Below are positions 43,241-52,304 of a DNA stretch of 64,000 bases, piece by piece; position 1 is the first letter of the stretch, and each line of letters begins with the position of its first letter. The notes beneath the pieces are model-generated. The model saw only the letters and a program-made list of their open reading frames with translations, ran no database searches and was not told the origin of the DNA. A program made the position numbers and the translations under genes. Source of the DNA: Chryseobacterium geocarposphaerae (GTDB taxonomy: Bacteria > Bacteroidota > Bacteroidia > Flavobacteriales > Weeksellaceae); contig NZ_PGFD01000001.1 in NCBI RefSeq assembly GCF_002797535.1, positions 1,116,001 through 1,180,000 of the forward strand, read 5' to 3'.

Positions 43241-43732
43241 ATGACAATACCAAAATCAATTATTTCCACTCTTTTCATTACACTCGTAGTCATTTCCTGC
43301 TCAAAAACACCAAAAATCAACGATGAGTTCCGAAATACTGTAATTTCAAAAATAAATCTTCATCAAGATACTTTGCTTGTTTTCAATCAATTTTTGGATC
43401 AGCTGGATTCAAAAAACAAAACTTTTGGAGAGTATTACATTAAAACCCATCGTGATATTCAGGACTCCTGCGATAAAGTATTAGCCGCAAAGTATGAACC
43501 TGAACATTTCGTTTATAATAATCATACCCCGGAAGATTTTGATTTTCTGCATAAGATTACTGTAGAGTCACTTAATAATTATCATAAAAAATTAGATATT
43601 GACACCAGTAAAATCTATATGATAGAATGGGTTACCAATTCCAGTCCTGATATCAAAAGATACTTAAATCAAAAATATGGTCTAGGAATTTTTATTTCGG
43701 AAGATCAACCTCAGGATGCGGCAAAAGAGTAA
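43241..43732 (+). CDS. Predicted lipoprotein of unknown family
   Basis: This 163-residue product starts MTIPKSIISTLFITLVVISCSK, a lipoprotein signal with the lipid-carrying Cys after VVIS. The mature part is helical and polar. It holds DTLLVFNQFLDQLDSKNKTFGEYYIKTHRDIQDSCDKV and YNNHTPEDFDFLHKITVESLNNYHKKL, and ends with the acidic EDQPQDAAKE. I recognise no domain. It lies between two minus-strand genes and ends at a bidirectional terminator. Confidence 0.6.
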   Translation: MTIPKSIISTLFITLVVISCSKTPKINDEFRNTVISKINLHQDTLLVFNQFLDQLDSKNKTFGEYYIKTHRDIQDSCDKVLAAKYEPEHFVYNNHTPEDFDFLHKITVESLNNYHKKLDIDTSKIYMIEWVTNSSPDIKRYLNQKYGLGIFISEDQPQDAAKE

Positions 43733-43759
43733 TCTTAAGTTTTACTTATACCATTTATT

Positions 43760-43797
43760 AACAAAAAAAGAGAGGCTTTAAGCTTCTCTTTTTTGTT
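43760..43797. terminator. Bidirectional terminator
   Basis: The stem AAAAAAGAGA / TCTCTTTTTT with an inner GCTT/AAGC pairing lies between convergent genes. Confidence 0.85.
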
Positions 43798-43808
43798 GGT
43801 ATTAATAT

Positions 43809-44675
43809 TTAAGATTTTGCTACAAAATCCATCAACTCCCGTTTGCTACTTTCAAAATCAAATGCATCACAAACTATAAAATATTTATGCTTGTCAACAC
43901 AATTATTAAATATAGATTTTGCCAAAGACAATTTATTTTTATCAAAACTCATTTCCTTGACCAAAGCCTGAATCTGTTGGGATGTAAACATTGTTGTACG
44001 CATCTGCTGTCTTATTACGGAAAGTCTGTCATCGTCAAATCTTGTATTTCTCTGAAGCATAGAAAGAAAATCACCGAAAGAACTGTTATCCATAACATTA
44101 GCATAACTCCCTCCATTATTCCAGTTATTCCCCTGATTTCCATAAGGATTATTCCAGACATCGTTCCAGTTATTAAAACCGTAAGACTGATTTTGAACAG
44201 GATAAGAATCTAAAAGATACAAACCTTTATTGGTAAAAAAATCAAGGACTAATCTGCTGTTATTACGGACATTTAAAGTGGTTCTGTATAATAAATAACC
44301 GTTTTCGTAAATAGAAATCGGAATTCTTCCGGATGGCAGATCAAAAAATCTGAATTTTCCGGAATTGTTTGCCATAAACTGATCACCTAATTCTACACTA
44401 AATATTCCCTGTTCCGGAATTCTAAGAAAAACTTCAGAATAGCCATAATCTACATTCCATTGATATCGTGAATTTTTAAAACCAGATTCATTATTTTGGC
44501 TCTGATTTCTAAAACCTGAATTATTTTTAATTCTGGCCTCACTTCTTTTAGTATTTGGAGATTCTATCTCTGTTTTTGAGGCTTCGTTTTTTAAAAGCTC
44601 CCCTACTTTTCCTGCTTCTTGTGCAAATGAATGAATTCCTATAAGAAACATAAAACCGATAAAAATATTTTTCAT
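43809..44675 (-). CDS. DUF4476 domain secreted protein
   Basis: This 288-residue protein begins with a signal peptide (MKNIFIGFMFLIGIHSFAQ). A low-complexity Asn/Ser-rich part follows, then an Ig-like segment (EVFLRIPEQGIFSVELGDQFMANNSGKFRFFDLPSGRIPISIYENG). A glycine/asparagine/tryptophan linker NNPYGNQGNNWNNGGSY leads to a C-terminal DUF4476 of about 100 residues. It contains FGDFLSMLQRNTRFDDDRLSVIRQQM and IQALVKEMSFDKNKLSLAKSIFNNCVDKHKYFIVCDAFDFESSKREL. Function of the domain is unknown; the Cys pair may form a disulfide. Confidence 0.85.
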   Translation of the reverse strand: MKNIFIGFMFLIGIHSFAQEAGKVGELLKNEASKTEIESPNTKRSEARIKNNSGFRNQSQNNESGFKNSRYQWNVDYGYSEVFLRIPEQGIFSVELGDQFMANNSGKFRFFDLPSGRIPISIYENGYLLYRTTLNVRNNSRLVLDFFTNKGLYLLDSYPVQNQSYGFNNWNDVWNNPYGNQGNNWNNGGSYANVMDNSSFGDFLSMLQRNTRFDDDRLSVIRQQMRTTMFTSQQIQALVKEMSFDKNKLSLAKSIFNNCVDKHKYFIVCDAFDFESSKRELMDFVAKS

Positions 44676-44711
44676 AAGTATCTTTTTAATTTACAATCTC
44701 CATTTTTATGC

Positions 44712-44751
44712 CAAAAAAAAGAGAAACCATAATTATGGTTTCTCTTTTTGT
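44712..44751 (-). terminator. Terminator after lpdA
   Basis: The stem AAAAAGAGAAACCAT / ATGGTTTCTCTTTTT with an AATT loop lies 20 bp past the lpdA stop; flanking T runs would let it work in either direction. Confidence 0.88.
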
Positions 44752-44770
44752 ATATAAGATTATTTTTCAA

Positions 44771-46174
44771 TTACATATGAATAGGTCTCTTCGCCGTAGC
44801 ATCCAATGCAGCTTCTTTAATTGCTTCTGCATAAGTCGGGTGAGCGTGAGAACTTCTTGCAATATCTTCAGCACTTGCACGGAATTCCATTGCAATAACT
44901 CCTTCTGCAATAAGGTCTGCAGCTCTTGCTCCTACAATGTGCATTCCTAAAACCTCATCCGTTTTTTCGTCTGCAATGATTTTAACCAAACCATCCACAT
45001 CGCCACTTGCACGGCTTCTTCCTAAAGCTCTCATAGGGAAAGATCCTACTTTATAAGCTACTCCTTCTTCTTTCAACTGCTCTTCAGTTTTACCTACTCC
45101 TGCAACTTCAGGCCAAGTGTAAACAACTCCCGGAATTAAATTATAATTGATGTGAGGTTTTTGTCCTGCCAAAGTTTCAGCAACGAAAACTCCTTCTTCT
45201 TCAGCTTTGTGAGCCAACATTGCTCCTTTGATAACGTCTCCGATCGCATAGATATTAGCAACGTTAGTCTGAAGATGATCGTTTACCTTTACTCTTCCTC
45301 TTTCGTCAAGCTCAACACCCGCTTTCTCCAGTCCAAGACCTTCAGTATAAGGTTTTCTACCTACAGAAACCAAACAATAATCTCCTTCAACAGTTACCTC
45401 TTCTCCTTTTTTATCTTTGGCAGTAATTTTTACAGTATCTCCGTTTCTTTCCACTGCAGAAACTGCTGTAGAAAGCATGAATTTCATTCCTTGCTTTTTA
45501 AGAACTTTAGTTAATTCTTTACTTAAAGCTCCATCCATTCCAGGGATGATTTTATCCATAAACTCAACCACAGTTACCTGAGCTCCTAATCTTAAATACA
45601 CTGAACCTAATTCAAGACCGATAACTCCGCCACCGATCACTACCAAATGCTTAGGAATTTCCTTAAGATTTAAAGCTTCTGTAGAAGTGATTACTCTTTC
45701 TTTATCTAAAGTGATGAAAGGTAAAGTAGATGGTTTAGAACCTGTTGCAATGATGGTATATTTAGATTCGATCGTTTCAGTAGAACCGTCGTTTTTCGTT
45801 ACTTTGATCTGAGTTGCAGATTCGAAGCTTCCAACTCCTTCAAAAACAGTGATTTTGTTTTTGTTCATCAGGTAATTGATTCCGTCTGTATTTTGTTTTA
45901 CCACCTCATTTTTACGCTCGATCATTCTTGCGATATCTGCCTGAGGCTCATTGATAATGATTCCGTGACCTGCGAAATTGTGCTTTGCATTTTCAAAATG
46001 TTCAGAGCTATCCAAAAGCGCTTTTGACGGAATACACCCAACATTAAGGCAAGTTCCTCCTAAAGTAGGATATTTTTCAATAATTGCTGTTGTGAAACCT
46101 AATTGTGCAGCACGGATTGCAGCAACATAACCTCCAGGACCAGAACCGATTACGGTAACATCGAATTGACTCAT
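44771..46174 (-). CDS. lpdA: Dihydrolipoyl dehydrogenase (E3)
   Basis: This 467-residue FAD enzyme reoxidises the lipoyl groups of pyruvate, 2-oxoglutarate and branched-chain dehydrogenase complexes. The FAD fold starts VTVIGSGPGGYVAAIRAAQ. The redox-active disulfide is C42 and C47 in GGTCLNVGCIPSKALL. The NAD site is VVIGGGVIGLELGSVYLRLGAQVTVVEF, and the C-terminal HAHPTYAEAIKEAA carries the catalytic His-Glu pair. All motifs are intact. It is monocistronic here, away from E1/E2 genes, which is usual in Bacteroidetes. Confidence 0.97.
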   Translation of the reverse strand: MSQFDVTVIGSGPGGYVAAIRAAQLGFTTAIIEKYPTLGGTCLNVGCIPSKALLDSSEHFENAKHNFAGHGIIINEPQADIARMIERKNEVVKQNTDGINYLMNKNKITVFEGVGSFESATQIKVTKNDGSTETIESKYTIIATGSKPSTLPFITLDKERVITSTEALNLKEIPKHLVVIGGGVIGLELGSVYLRLGAQVTVVEFMDKIIPGMDGALSKELTKVLKKQGMKFMLSTAVSAVERNGDTVKITAKDKKGEEVTVEGDYCLVSVGRKPYTEGLGLEKAGVELDERGRVKVNDHLQTNVANIYAIGDVIKGAMLAHKAEEEGVFVAETLAGQKPHINYNLIPGVVYTWPEVAGVGKTEEQLKEEGVAYKVGSFPMRALGRSRASGDVDGLVKIIADEKTDEVLGMHIVGARAADLIAEGVIAMEFRASAEDIARSSHAHPTYAEAIKEAALDATAKRPIHM

Positions 46175-46292
46175 GTTATTTTATGAATTTGTTTATTATT
46201 AACTTTCTTACTTCTTACAAATTTAACGATTAATTACCACGTGAGAAAGTGAGATTTGTCAATTTTAAAGTTATTGTTAAGTAAACTAAAAT

Positions 46293-46350
46293 GCTTCAAC
46301 TTCGCTCAGCATGACAACGTTACTATTTAAAAGCAGTTAGTACTAGAATG
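46293..46350. repeat. GTCAT...ATGAC-type dispersed repeat, copy 2
   Basis: CTTCGCTCAGCATGAC (46299-46314) is the complement of the GTCATnCTGAnnGAAG core seen at 4398. The element continues to GTCATGAAGTCGAAAC. It lies upstream of lpdA in the lpdA to 46378 gap, whose remainder is AT-rich with no gene seen. Confidence 0.6.
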
Positions 46351-46377
46351 TCATGAAGTCGAAACATTTATAAAATG

Positions 46378-46722
46378 TTACACATTCAGTTTTCCTTGCC
46401 CAAACTCTCCCATACTCTCAAAAAAGGAACCGCCATACACATACCATTCAAGACTTTCAAGATATTCTACGGCATTTTCCGGAGTTATGTTTGGTCGATC
46501 CTTTTTAGAAACAATTCCTTTGTACCATCTTCCTGATTTAGAATAATGCTCATATTCCACAAAATAATGAATCCAGATTCTTTGACAAAGCTTACATTGC
46601 TGAATCGTTACCTCTCCATATCTTCCGTTAGTATGATCTATACCTAATTCAGAACTTCTGTATTCCGTATAGTTCGAGTTAGGCTTTTCACAAGAGCAAC
46701 CCAATTTCTGAATTTTATTCAT
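46378..46722 (-). CDS. Small Cys-pair protein, possibly zinc-binding
   Basis: I do not recognise the family. The 114-residue product has CSC near the start (LGCSCEKP, C9 and C11) and CKLC at about residues 43-46 (IQQCKLCQRIWIHYF), so four cysteines in two close pairs could bind zinc. HYFVEYEHYSKSGRWYKG follows, rich in aromatic residues and His. The C-terminus contains ENAVEYLESLEWYVYGGSFFESMG. No signal peptide is seen; a cytoplasmic protein is likely. It starts at ATG 46720-46722, 74 bp after the glycosyltransferase gene, with little sign of coupling. Confidence 0.65.
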   Translation of the reverse strand: MNKIQKLGCSCEKPNSNYTEYRSSELGIDHTNGRYGEVTIQQCKLCQRIWIHYFVEYEHYSKSGRWYKGIVSKKDRPNITPENAVEYLESLEWYVYGGSFFESMGEFGQGKLNV

Positions 46723-46796
46723 TAGAAATATTGATTAGATAAGATTAATGGCATCAAATGTAAGAAAATAAGACTCCATGAGACAAGTCTAGCTTT

Positions 46797-47879
46797 CTAT
46801 TTCATTAGATCCAGCAAAACCTTCTCATATTTATCCATAATAATTTCTTTTGAAAATCTGGATTTAATAGAATTCTTAATGGAACTGCTGTCATAACTTT
46901 CATGTAAAATCTGAACGATTTTCTGTGAGAAATCATCATGATTTTCAATATCAGAAACTTCACCATTGATTCGATTCTGAATAATTTCATTGATTCCTCC
47001 GGGACAATTATTAGCCAAAGAATACGTTCCACACGCACCAGCTTCTAATAAAACATTCGGAAAGCCTTCATATCTTGAAGAGAGGATAAAAAGATCCGCA
47101 AACTTCAGAAACTGGTAGGGATTCTCCTGTCTTCCATGAAAAATAACTTTTTTTAAGTCCAAAAACTCTTTCATCTGATGCAGGATTTCCCGGTCTTTCC
47201 CATCTCCCAAAATATGTAATAAAATATTTTCGTTTTTAAGTCTTGAAAATACTTTCAGCAGGTTATCAAAGCCTTTTCTTTCCGATAAATTGCCGATCGC
47301 TACAACGTTTTTGTAATTATATTTAAAGCACTCCGGTCTACTTGAAAGAGCAAGCTTTCCTTCAATAAAATCAAAATCGACAGGATTATTAATTTTAATG
47401 ATTTTCTTTTCTTTAACGTTGAAATTATCGATCAGATCTTTTTTCATATCATCACTCTGCGCAATGATTTGTTGATAATTGTTATAAAAGCTATAGAAGA
47501 ATTTGATTTCTTTTCTGGTAATATGATGGGAAACCACATTCGTTTCTCTTGCAATAAATTTTGTTCTCGGAAAAAGCTTGATAAACAGTGATAAATAAGC
47601 ATTTACTTCTCCAAAACCAGAAAATACTATATCCGGCTTTCTACGGTAAATTTCTCTTAGAATCGGCTTTAATGAATGTCGGATTCTTTCTGTATCCACA
47701 TCAATAATTTCAACATCTTTCTTAAGGAAATTAAGATAGCCACCTTGTTTGCGTAAAAGCAATATTTTAGGTTCGAACTTATCCCTGGAAAGATGGTTCG
47801 CAATGGTGGTAATGATTCTTTCTGCACCTCCGGTTTCCAAATCCGGCAGAATAAATATGACAGAAATCTTTTTCATCAT
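46797..47879 (-). CDS. GT4-family glycosyltransferase
   Basis: This 360-residue enzyme has the GT-B fold of the GT4 group, which transfers sugars from nucleotide donors onto surface glycans. LPDLETGGAERIITTIANHL marks the N-terminal acceptor domain. VVAIGNLSERKGFDNLLKVFSRLK starts the donor domain. The ending LFILSSRYEGFPNVLLEAGACGTY holds the catalytic E-x7-E pair (E in YEG and LLEAG). Two Met codons are possible; the first is used. It starts 40 bp after recQ and likely reads through from it. No capsule cluster is visible, so its pathway is unknown. Confidence 0.9.
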   Translation of the reverse strand: MMKKISVIFILPDLETGGAERIITTIANHLSRDKFEPKILLLRKQGGYLNFLKKDVEIIDVDTERIRHSLKPILREIYRRKPDIVFSGFGEVNAYLSLFIKLFPRTKFIARETNVVSHHITRKEIKFFYSFYNNYQQIIAQSDDMKKDLIDNFNVKEKKIIKINNPVDFDFIEGKLALSSRPECFKYNYKNVVAIGNLSERKGFDNLLKVFSRLKNENILLHILGDGKDREILHQMKEFLDLKKVIFHGRQENPYQFLKFADLFILSSRYEGFPNVLLEAGACGTYSLANNCPGGINEIIQNRINGEVSDIENHDDFSQKIVQILHESYDSSSIKNSIKSRFSKEIIMDKYEKVLLDLMK

Positions 47880-47919
47880 ATCAAAAACCTTACCTATAAA
47901 TCAGGCAAGGTTTATATTT

Positions 47920-50124
47920 TTAGTTAGCTACGTCACTAATGAATTTGATTCTCAACATTCTCACTTCTTCATCAGAAAGCTCATCTCCGAATTCATCTAG
48001 TAGAACCTTCATACTATCACTTTCGGATTCGTTCATAAATTCCATGAAGCCGTCTACAATATCTTCATCAAAATTATCTTCAATATAATAATCAATATTC
48101 AATTTAGTCCCCTGATAAACAATACGTTCCATTTCTTTCAACAATTCATCCATTGAAAGATTTTTGGCTCTTGCAATATCTTCAAGATCAATTTTTTTAT
48201 CGGTACTCTGAATAATGAAAACCTTATGACTGGATTTATTAGCCACCTGCTTCAATACCATATCCTGAGTACGTTCAATATTGTTGTCTTCTACATATTT
48301 ACTGATAAAATCAGCGAATTCTTTACCATACTTTTTAGCTTTCCCTTCACCGACTCCATAAATTTTCGTAATTTCTTCAACCGTAATCGGGTATTGAACC
48401 GTCATATCTTCCAAGCTCGGATCCATGAATACTGTGTAAGGAGGAATTCCGTGTTTTTTGGCTACTTTTTTTCTTAAATCTTTTAATAACGTAAATAAAT
48501 TCTGATCTAACCCGCCTCCGGATTGCTGCTGAATCTGATCACTCTCCGCTTTAGCCTGAGTTAAATCGAATTCCCGGTCTTCAGCAATTAAGAATGAATG
48601 TTCTAATTTACCTTCCAAAACCAGTTTCCCTTTTTCGGCAATTTTTAAAACGCCATAGGTTTCAATATCCTTTTGCAGAAAATTCTGAACCGTTGCCTGT
48701 CGTAGAATAGTTTTCCAGTGATTATCCTTTTCTTGTTTTCCAAAACCGAAATAAGAACTCTGCTCCAATTTATATGATTTTGTCACTGCTGTTTCTTTTC
48801 CGGCAATTACAGAAATCAGATCCTTTGATTTGAATTTCTCTCCGGTATCTTTAATAAGCTCCAGTACTTTTTTCAAGTCATCTGTAGCATCTTTCAGCTT
48901 TGGTGGGTTTGATGAATTATCACACATTTTGGCGCCTTCCCCATTAACCGGATCAAAGTTTTCACCAAAATAATACAGAATATATTGTCTTCTGCTCATT
49001 GAAGTTTCGGCATAGCCTACCACTTCATTCAGAAGCTGCAATCCGATTTCTCGTTCAGAAACAGGCTTTTGAGCTAAAAACTTTTCTAACTTTTCAATAT
49101 CTTTAGGATCATAGAACGCCAGACAATGTCCTTCTCCTCCATCTCTTCCTGCACGTCCTGTTTCCTGATAATAGCTTTCCAAAGATTTCGGAAAATCATA
49201 GTGAATCACAAAACGAACATCCGGTTTATCGATTCCCATTCCAAAAGCAATTGTCGCTACAATCACATCCACTTCTTCCATCAGGAATTTATCCTGATTG
49301 GCGACTCTTATTTTCTGATCAAGACCGGCATGATAAGGCAAAGCATTGATTCCGTTTACCTGCAAAAGCTGCGCAAATTCTTCCACTTTTCTTCGGCTTA
49401 AACAGTACACAATTCCTGATTTTCCTTTGTGCTGATTAATGAATTTAACAATCTCCTTATCTACATTTACTTTAGGCTGTACTTCATAGTAAAGATTCGG
49501 TCTATTGAAACTTTCTTTAAAGACTAAAGCGCTACTCATTCCCAAAGTCTTCTGGATATCATCCTGAACTTTAGGCGTTGCAGTTGCAGTTAAGGCAATT
49601 ACAGGAACATCTGCAATTTTATCGATAATAGATTTCAAATTTCGGTATTCCGGTCTGAAATCATGTCCCCATTCTGAGATACAGTGGGCTTCGTCTATAG
49701 CAAAGAAAGAAATTTTCACTTCTTTCAAAAAGTCTAAATAATCATCTTTAATTAAAGATTCGGGAGCGACATAAAGAAGTTTGGTTTTACCGCTTTTAAT
49801 ATCATCAAAGACCTGTTTGGTCTGTGTCTTATTTAAAGATGAATTAAGAACATGGGCTACTCCATCATCAGATGAAAGTCCGTTTACTGCATCTACCTGG
49901 TTTTTCATTAACGCTATTAACGGCGAAACTACTATTGCCGTACCTTCCGAAATAAGTGCCGGAAGCTGATAACATAAGGATTTCCCTCCTCCTGTAGGCA
50001 TCAACACAAATATATCCTTCCCATTCAACAGGTTTTCTATAATTTGCTCTTGTTGTCCTTTAAAAGTAGAAAACCCGAAATATTTTTTCAATTCGCCTGA
50101 TAAATTGGCTTTTTTTGCGCTCAT
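47920..50124 (-). CDS. recQ: RecQ ATP-dependent DNA helicase
   Basis: This 734-residue 3'-5' helicase works in recombination and repair. Motif I is [16 protein letters not shown]; motif II is [64 protein letters not shown] is the V/VI region with the arginine finger. The RQC part contains a zinc-like [13 protein letters not shown] region, followed by CD at [10 protein letters not shown]. An HRDC domain lies at about 530-600 ([27 protein letters not shown]). The last 100 residues form an acidic extension, as in many Bacteroidetes RecQ proteins. It starts at 50124, divergent from kdsD. Confidence 0.96.
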   Translation of the reverse strand: MSAKKANLSGELKKYFGFSTFKGQQEQIIENLLNGKDIFVLMPTGGGKSLCYQLPALISEGTAIVVSPLIALMKNQVDAVNGLSSDDGVAHVLNSSLNKTQTKQVFDDIKSGKTKLLYVAPESLIKDDYLDFLKEVKISFFAIDEAHCISEWGHDFRPEYRNLKSIIDKIADVPVIALTATATPKVQDDIQKTLGMSSALVFKESFNRPNLYYEVQPKVNVDKEIVKFINQHKGKSGIVYCLSRRKVEEFAQLLQVNGINALPYHAGLDQKIRVANQDKFLMEEVDVIVATIAFGMGIDKPDVRFVIHYDFPKSLESYYQETGRAGRDGGEGHCLAFYDPKDIEKLEKFLAQKPVSEREIGLQLLNEVVGYAETSMSRRQYILYYFGENFDPVNGEGAKMCDNSSNPPKLKDATDDLKKVLELIKDTGEKFKSKDLISVIAGKETAVTKSYKLEQSSYFGFGKQEKDNHWKTILRQATVQNFLQKDIETYGVLKIAEKGKLVLEGKLEHSFLIAEDREFDLTQAKAESDQIQQQSGGGLDQNLFTLLKDLRKKVAKKHGIPPYTVFMDPSLEDMTVQYPITVEEITKIYGVGEGKAKKYGKEFADFISKYVEDNNIERTQDMVLKQVANKSSHKVFIIQSTDKKIDLEDIARAKNLSMDELLKEMERIVYQGTKLNIDYYIEDNFDEDIVDGFMEFMNESESDSMKVLLDEFGDELSDEEVRMLRIKFISDVAN

Positions 50125-50147
50125 CTAATTTTCTATTGCTAAATTTG
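50115..50147 (+). promoter_or_regulatory. Possible promoter of kdsD
   Basis: TTG (50115-50117) and TAAATTTG (50140-50147) fit the -33 and -7 patterns with a 22-bp spacer, overlapping the 5' end of recQ. The leader would be about 130 bases. Confidence 0.4.
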
Positions 50148-50282
50148 CATCTAACCCAAAGTTATGAATTTTTCACTTAAAATAAAAGTGAACGAATTTA
50201 TTAAAAATAAAATTTATATTAAATATTGTTTTTAAAATATAACATTTTTTAAGAGATTTTTTGTATGCCCTATAAAAGTAAA

Positions 50283-51242
50283 ATGGAAAAAGCCAATATC
50301 ATTTCGATAGCAAAAAGTACTTTAGAAATAGAGATTTCAGAACTTGAAAAACTAAAAAACAGACTTGACGAAGATTTTGTAAAAGCTGTAGAAATTATAC
50401 ATTCTGCACAGGGAAAATTAATTGTAGTAGGAATAGGAAAATCGGCGCACGTTGGAAATAAAATTGTAGCCACTTTAAATTCTACAGGCACTCCTTCTCA
50501 GTTTCTTCATGCTTCGGAAGCCATTCACGGAGATTTAGGAGTAATCCAAAAGCAGGATGTTGTGTTATGTATTTCCCAATCCGGAAACTCGCCTGAAATT
50601 GTAAATCTTGTTCCTTACTTAAAAGATTATTCCTCTGCACTGATCGGGATGACGGGAAATAAAAACAGTAAACTGGCAGAATCCTCCGATATTATCTTAA
50701 ATACTCATGTAGATATGGAAGCTTGTCCTAACAAGCTGGCTCCTACAAGTTCCACCACATTACAAATGGCTCTTGGTGATGCTTTAGCCATTTCTTTAAT
50801 GGAAATAAATGATTTCCGAGCGAATGATTTTGCAAAATTCCATCCGGGAGGAAGCCTAGGTAAAAACCTGATTTCAAAAGTAAATGATTTCCTTTCTTCC
50901 CAAAAACCACAGGTTACGGAAAATGACAGCATTAAGGATGTCATTATTTCAATCAGCAGCTCAAGGCACGGGATTACGGTTGTAACTAATGAAAATGAAA
51001 TCATTGGAGTGATCACAGACGGAGATTTGAGAAGAATGTTAATGAAAGGGGATGATATTTCTAAAGTACAGGCAAAAGATATCATGTCTGCTCAACCCAA
51101 AACAATTGAAAGAACGGCTTTGGCAAAAGATGCCATGAAAATTTTAAAAGAGAATAATATCGGACAGCTTGTAGTAACAGAAAACGGAAAATATTTCGGA
51201 ATTATTGATCTGCATAAGTTGTTGGATGAAGGAATAAACTAA
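50283..51242 (+). CDS. kdsD: Arabinose-5-phosphate isomerase (KpsF/GutQ/KdsD)
   Basis: This enzyme of 319 residues converts ribulose-5-phosphate to arabinose-5-phosphate, the precursor of Kdo in lipopolysaccharide. An N-terminal SIS domain includes GKLIVVGIGKSAHVGNKIVATLNSTGTPSQFLHASEAIHGDLG and TSSTTLQMALGDALAISLME. FHPGGSLGKNLI follows. Two C-terminal CBS domains begin at about VNDFLSSQ and VIGVITDGDLRRML. The frame starts at 50265 (MPYKSK) but MEKANIIS at 50283 fits family starts better. It is followed by tatC after a 67-bp gap. Confidence 0.92.
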   Translation: MEKANIISIAKSTLEIEISELEKLKNRLDEDFVKAVEIIHSAQGKLIVVGIGKSAHVGNKIVATLNSTGTPSQFLHASEAIHGDLGVIQKQDVVLCISQSGNSPEIVNLVPYLKDYSSALIGMTGNKNSKLAESSDIILNTHVDMEACPNKLAPTSSTTLQMALGDALAISLMEINDFRANDFAKFHPGGSLGKNLISKVNDFLSSQKPQVTENDSIKDVIISISSSRHGITVVTNENEIIGVITDGDLRRMLMKGDDISKVQAKDIMSAQPKTIERTALAKDAMKILKENNIGQLVVTENGKYFGIIDLHKLLDEGIN

Positions 51243-51309
51243 CTTATAATTTCTAACCTCTAACTTCTTTAAATATTTCATAAATTTGAAGCCTTAAAAA
51301 TATTATTCT

Positions 51310-52137
51310 GTGAGTGATGCTAAAGACATGTCCTTCCTTGGACATATTGGAGAATTAAGAGGTCATCTTATCCGCTCGATTATTGCGATTATCATTGCGG
51401 CTTTGGTTGTCGGCTTTAACATCAATTGGATTATGGATCATATCTTTTTTGGTCCTACCAGAAACGATTTTCCAACGTTCGAGATTGTCAATCACTTTTC
51501 CAAGATGCTTTTGGGTGAAGACAGTATTCATCTTCCAAAAGATTTCCCTGTTCGCGCGAGTAAACTTTATCAACAGTTTAATGTCATGATGGCAGTTTCT
51601 ATTTTTGGAGGAATGGTTGCAGCATTTCCTTATATTGTCTGGGAACTTTGGAGATTTATCAGTCCTGCCTTGCATCCGAAAGAAAGAAAAAATTCGATCT
51701 TTATCATCAATTCTGTCTGGATTCTATTTATGACAGGAGTTTTATGCGGATATTTTTTAATTCTTCCTTTTGCGGTTAACTTTGGAGTTATTTTTAAGAT
51801 TTCAGATATTATCGTTCCTCTATATGATCTGAGCGATTATACGACACTATTTTTACAGGTTGTTTTAGGAATGGGAGTAATTTTCTTATTTCCGATCCTT
51901 ATTTATTTCCTTACTTCCATCGGGATTTTAACTCCTATGTTTATGAAAACCTACCGTAGACATGCTATCGTTTTAATTATGGTGGTAGCGGCAATTATTA
52001 CTCCGGCCGATGTTTTAAGTATGATGATGGCTGCACTACCACTATTACTATTATATGAATTCAGTATTGTGATGTGCTCTTATACTTACAAAAAAGTTCA
52101 GAAGCGTGAAGGTAATCTTCCCGCAGTTCAAAACTAA
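51310..52137 (+). CDS. tatC: Sec-independent translocase subunit TatC
   Basis: This 275-residue protein with six membrane helices is the receptor subunit of the twin-arginine translocase, which exports folded proteins. FLGHIGELRGHLIRSIIAI is the N-terminal TatC signature with the conserved Glu and Arg. LWRFISPALHPKERK lies after TM2-3, and AVNFGVIFKISDIIVPLYDLSDYTTL is a conserved loop. RRHAIVLIMVVAAIITPADVLSMMMAALPLLLLYEFSI is the C-terminal TM5-6 signature. The start is GTG at 51310, since the first ATG begins seven residues into the family start. A terminator follows. TatA is not in the window. Confidence 0.95.
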   Translation: MSDAKDMSFLGHIGELRGHLIRSIIAIIIAALVVGFNINWIMDHIFFGPTRNDFPTFEIVNHFSKMLLGEDSIHLPKDFPVRASKLYQQFNVMMAVSIFGGMVAAFPYIVWELWRFISPALHPKERKNSIFIINSVWILFMTGVLCGYFLILPFAVNFGVIFKISDIIVPLYDLSDYTTLFLQVVLGMGVIFLFPILIYFLTSIGILTPMFMKTYRRHAIVLIMVVAAIITPADVLSMMMAALPLLLLYEFSIVMCSYTYKKVQKREGNLPAVQN

Positions 52138-52157
52138 TTAAAGATCAATTAAATATA

Positions 52158-52186
52158 TTCCCGCGGAACAATCTGCGGGATTTTTA
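52158..52186 (+). terminator. Terminator after tatC
   Basis: The stem TCCCGC / GCGGGA is followed by T, 20 bp past the stop. Confidence 0.82.
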
Positions 52187-52304
52187 TATGTTAAAAAGTA
52201 ACAAAACTTCATTTCTCCCGTCTAATCAAGAAATCGATTAATTTAAACTTCCTAAATTTAAAATCGATTAATTATTTATTTTTGATCCATTAATTTAATT
52301 TCAA

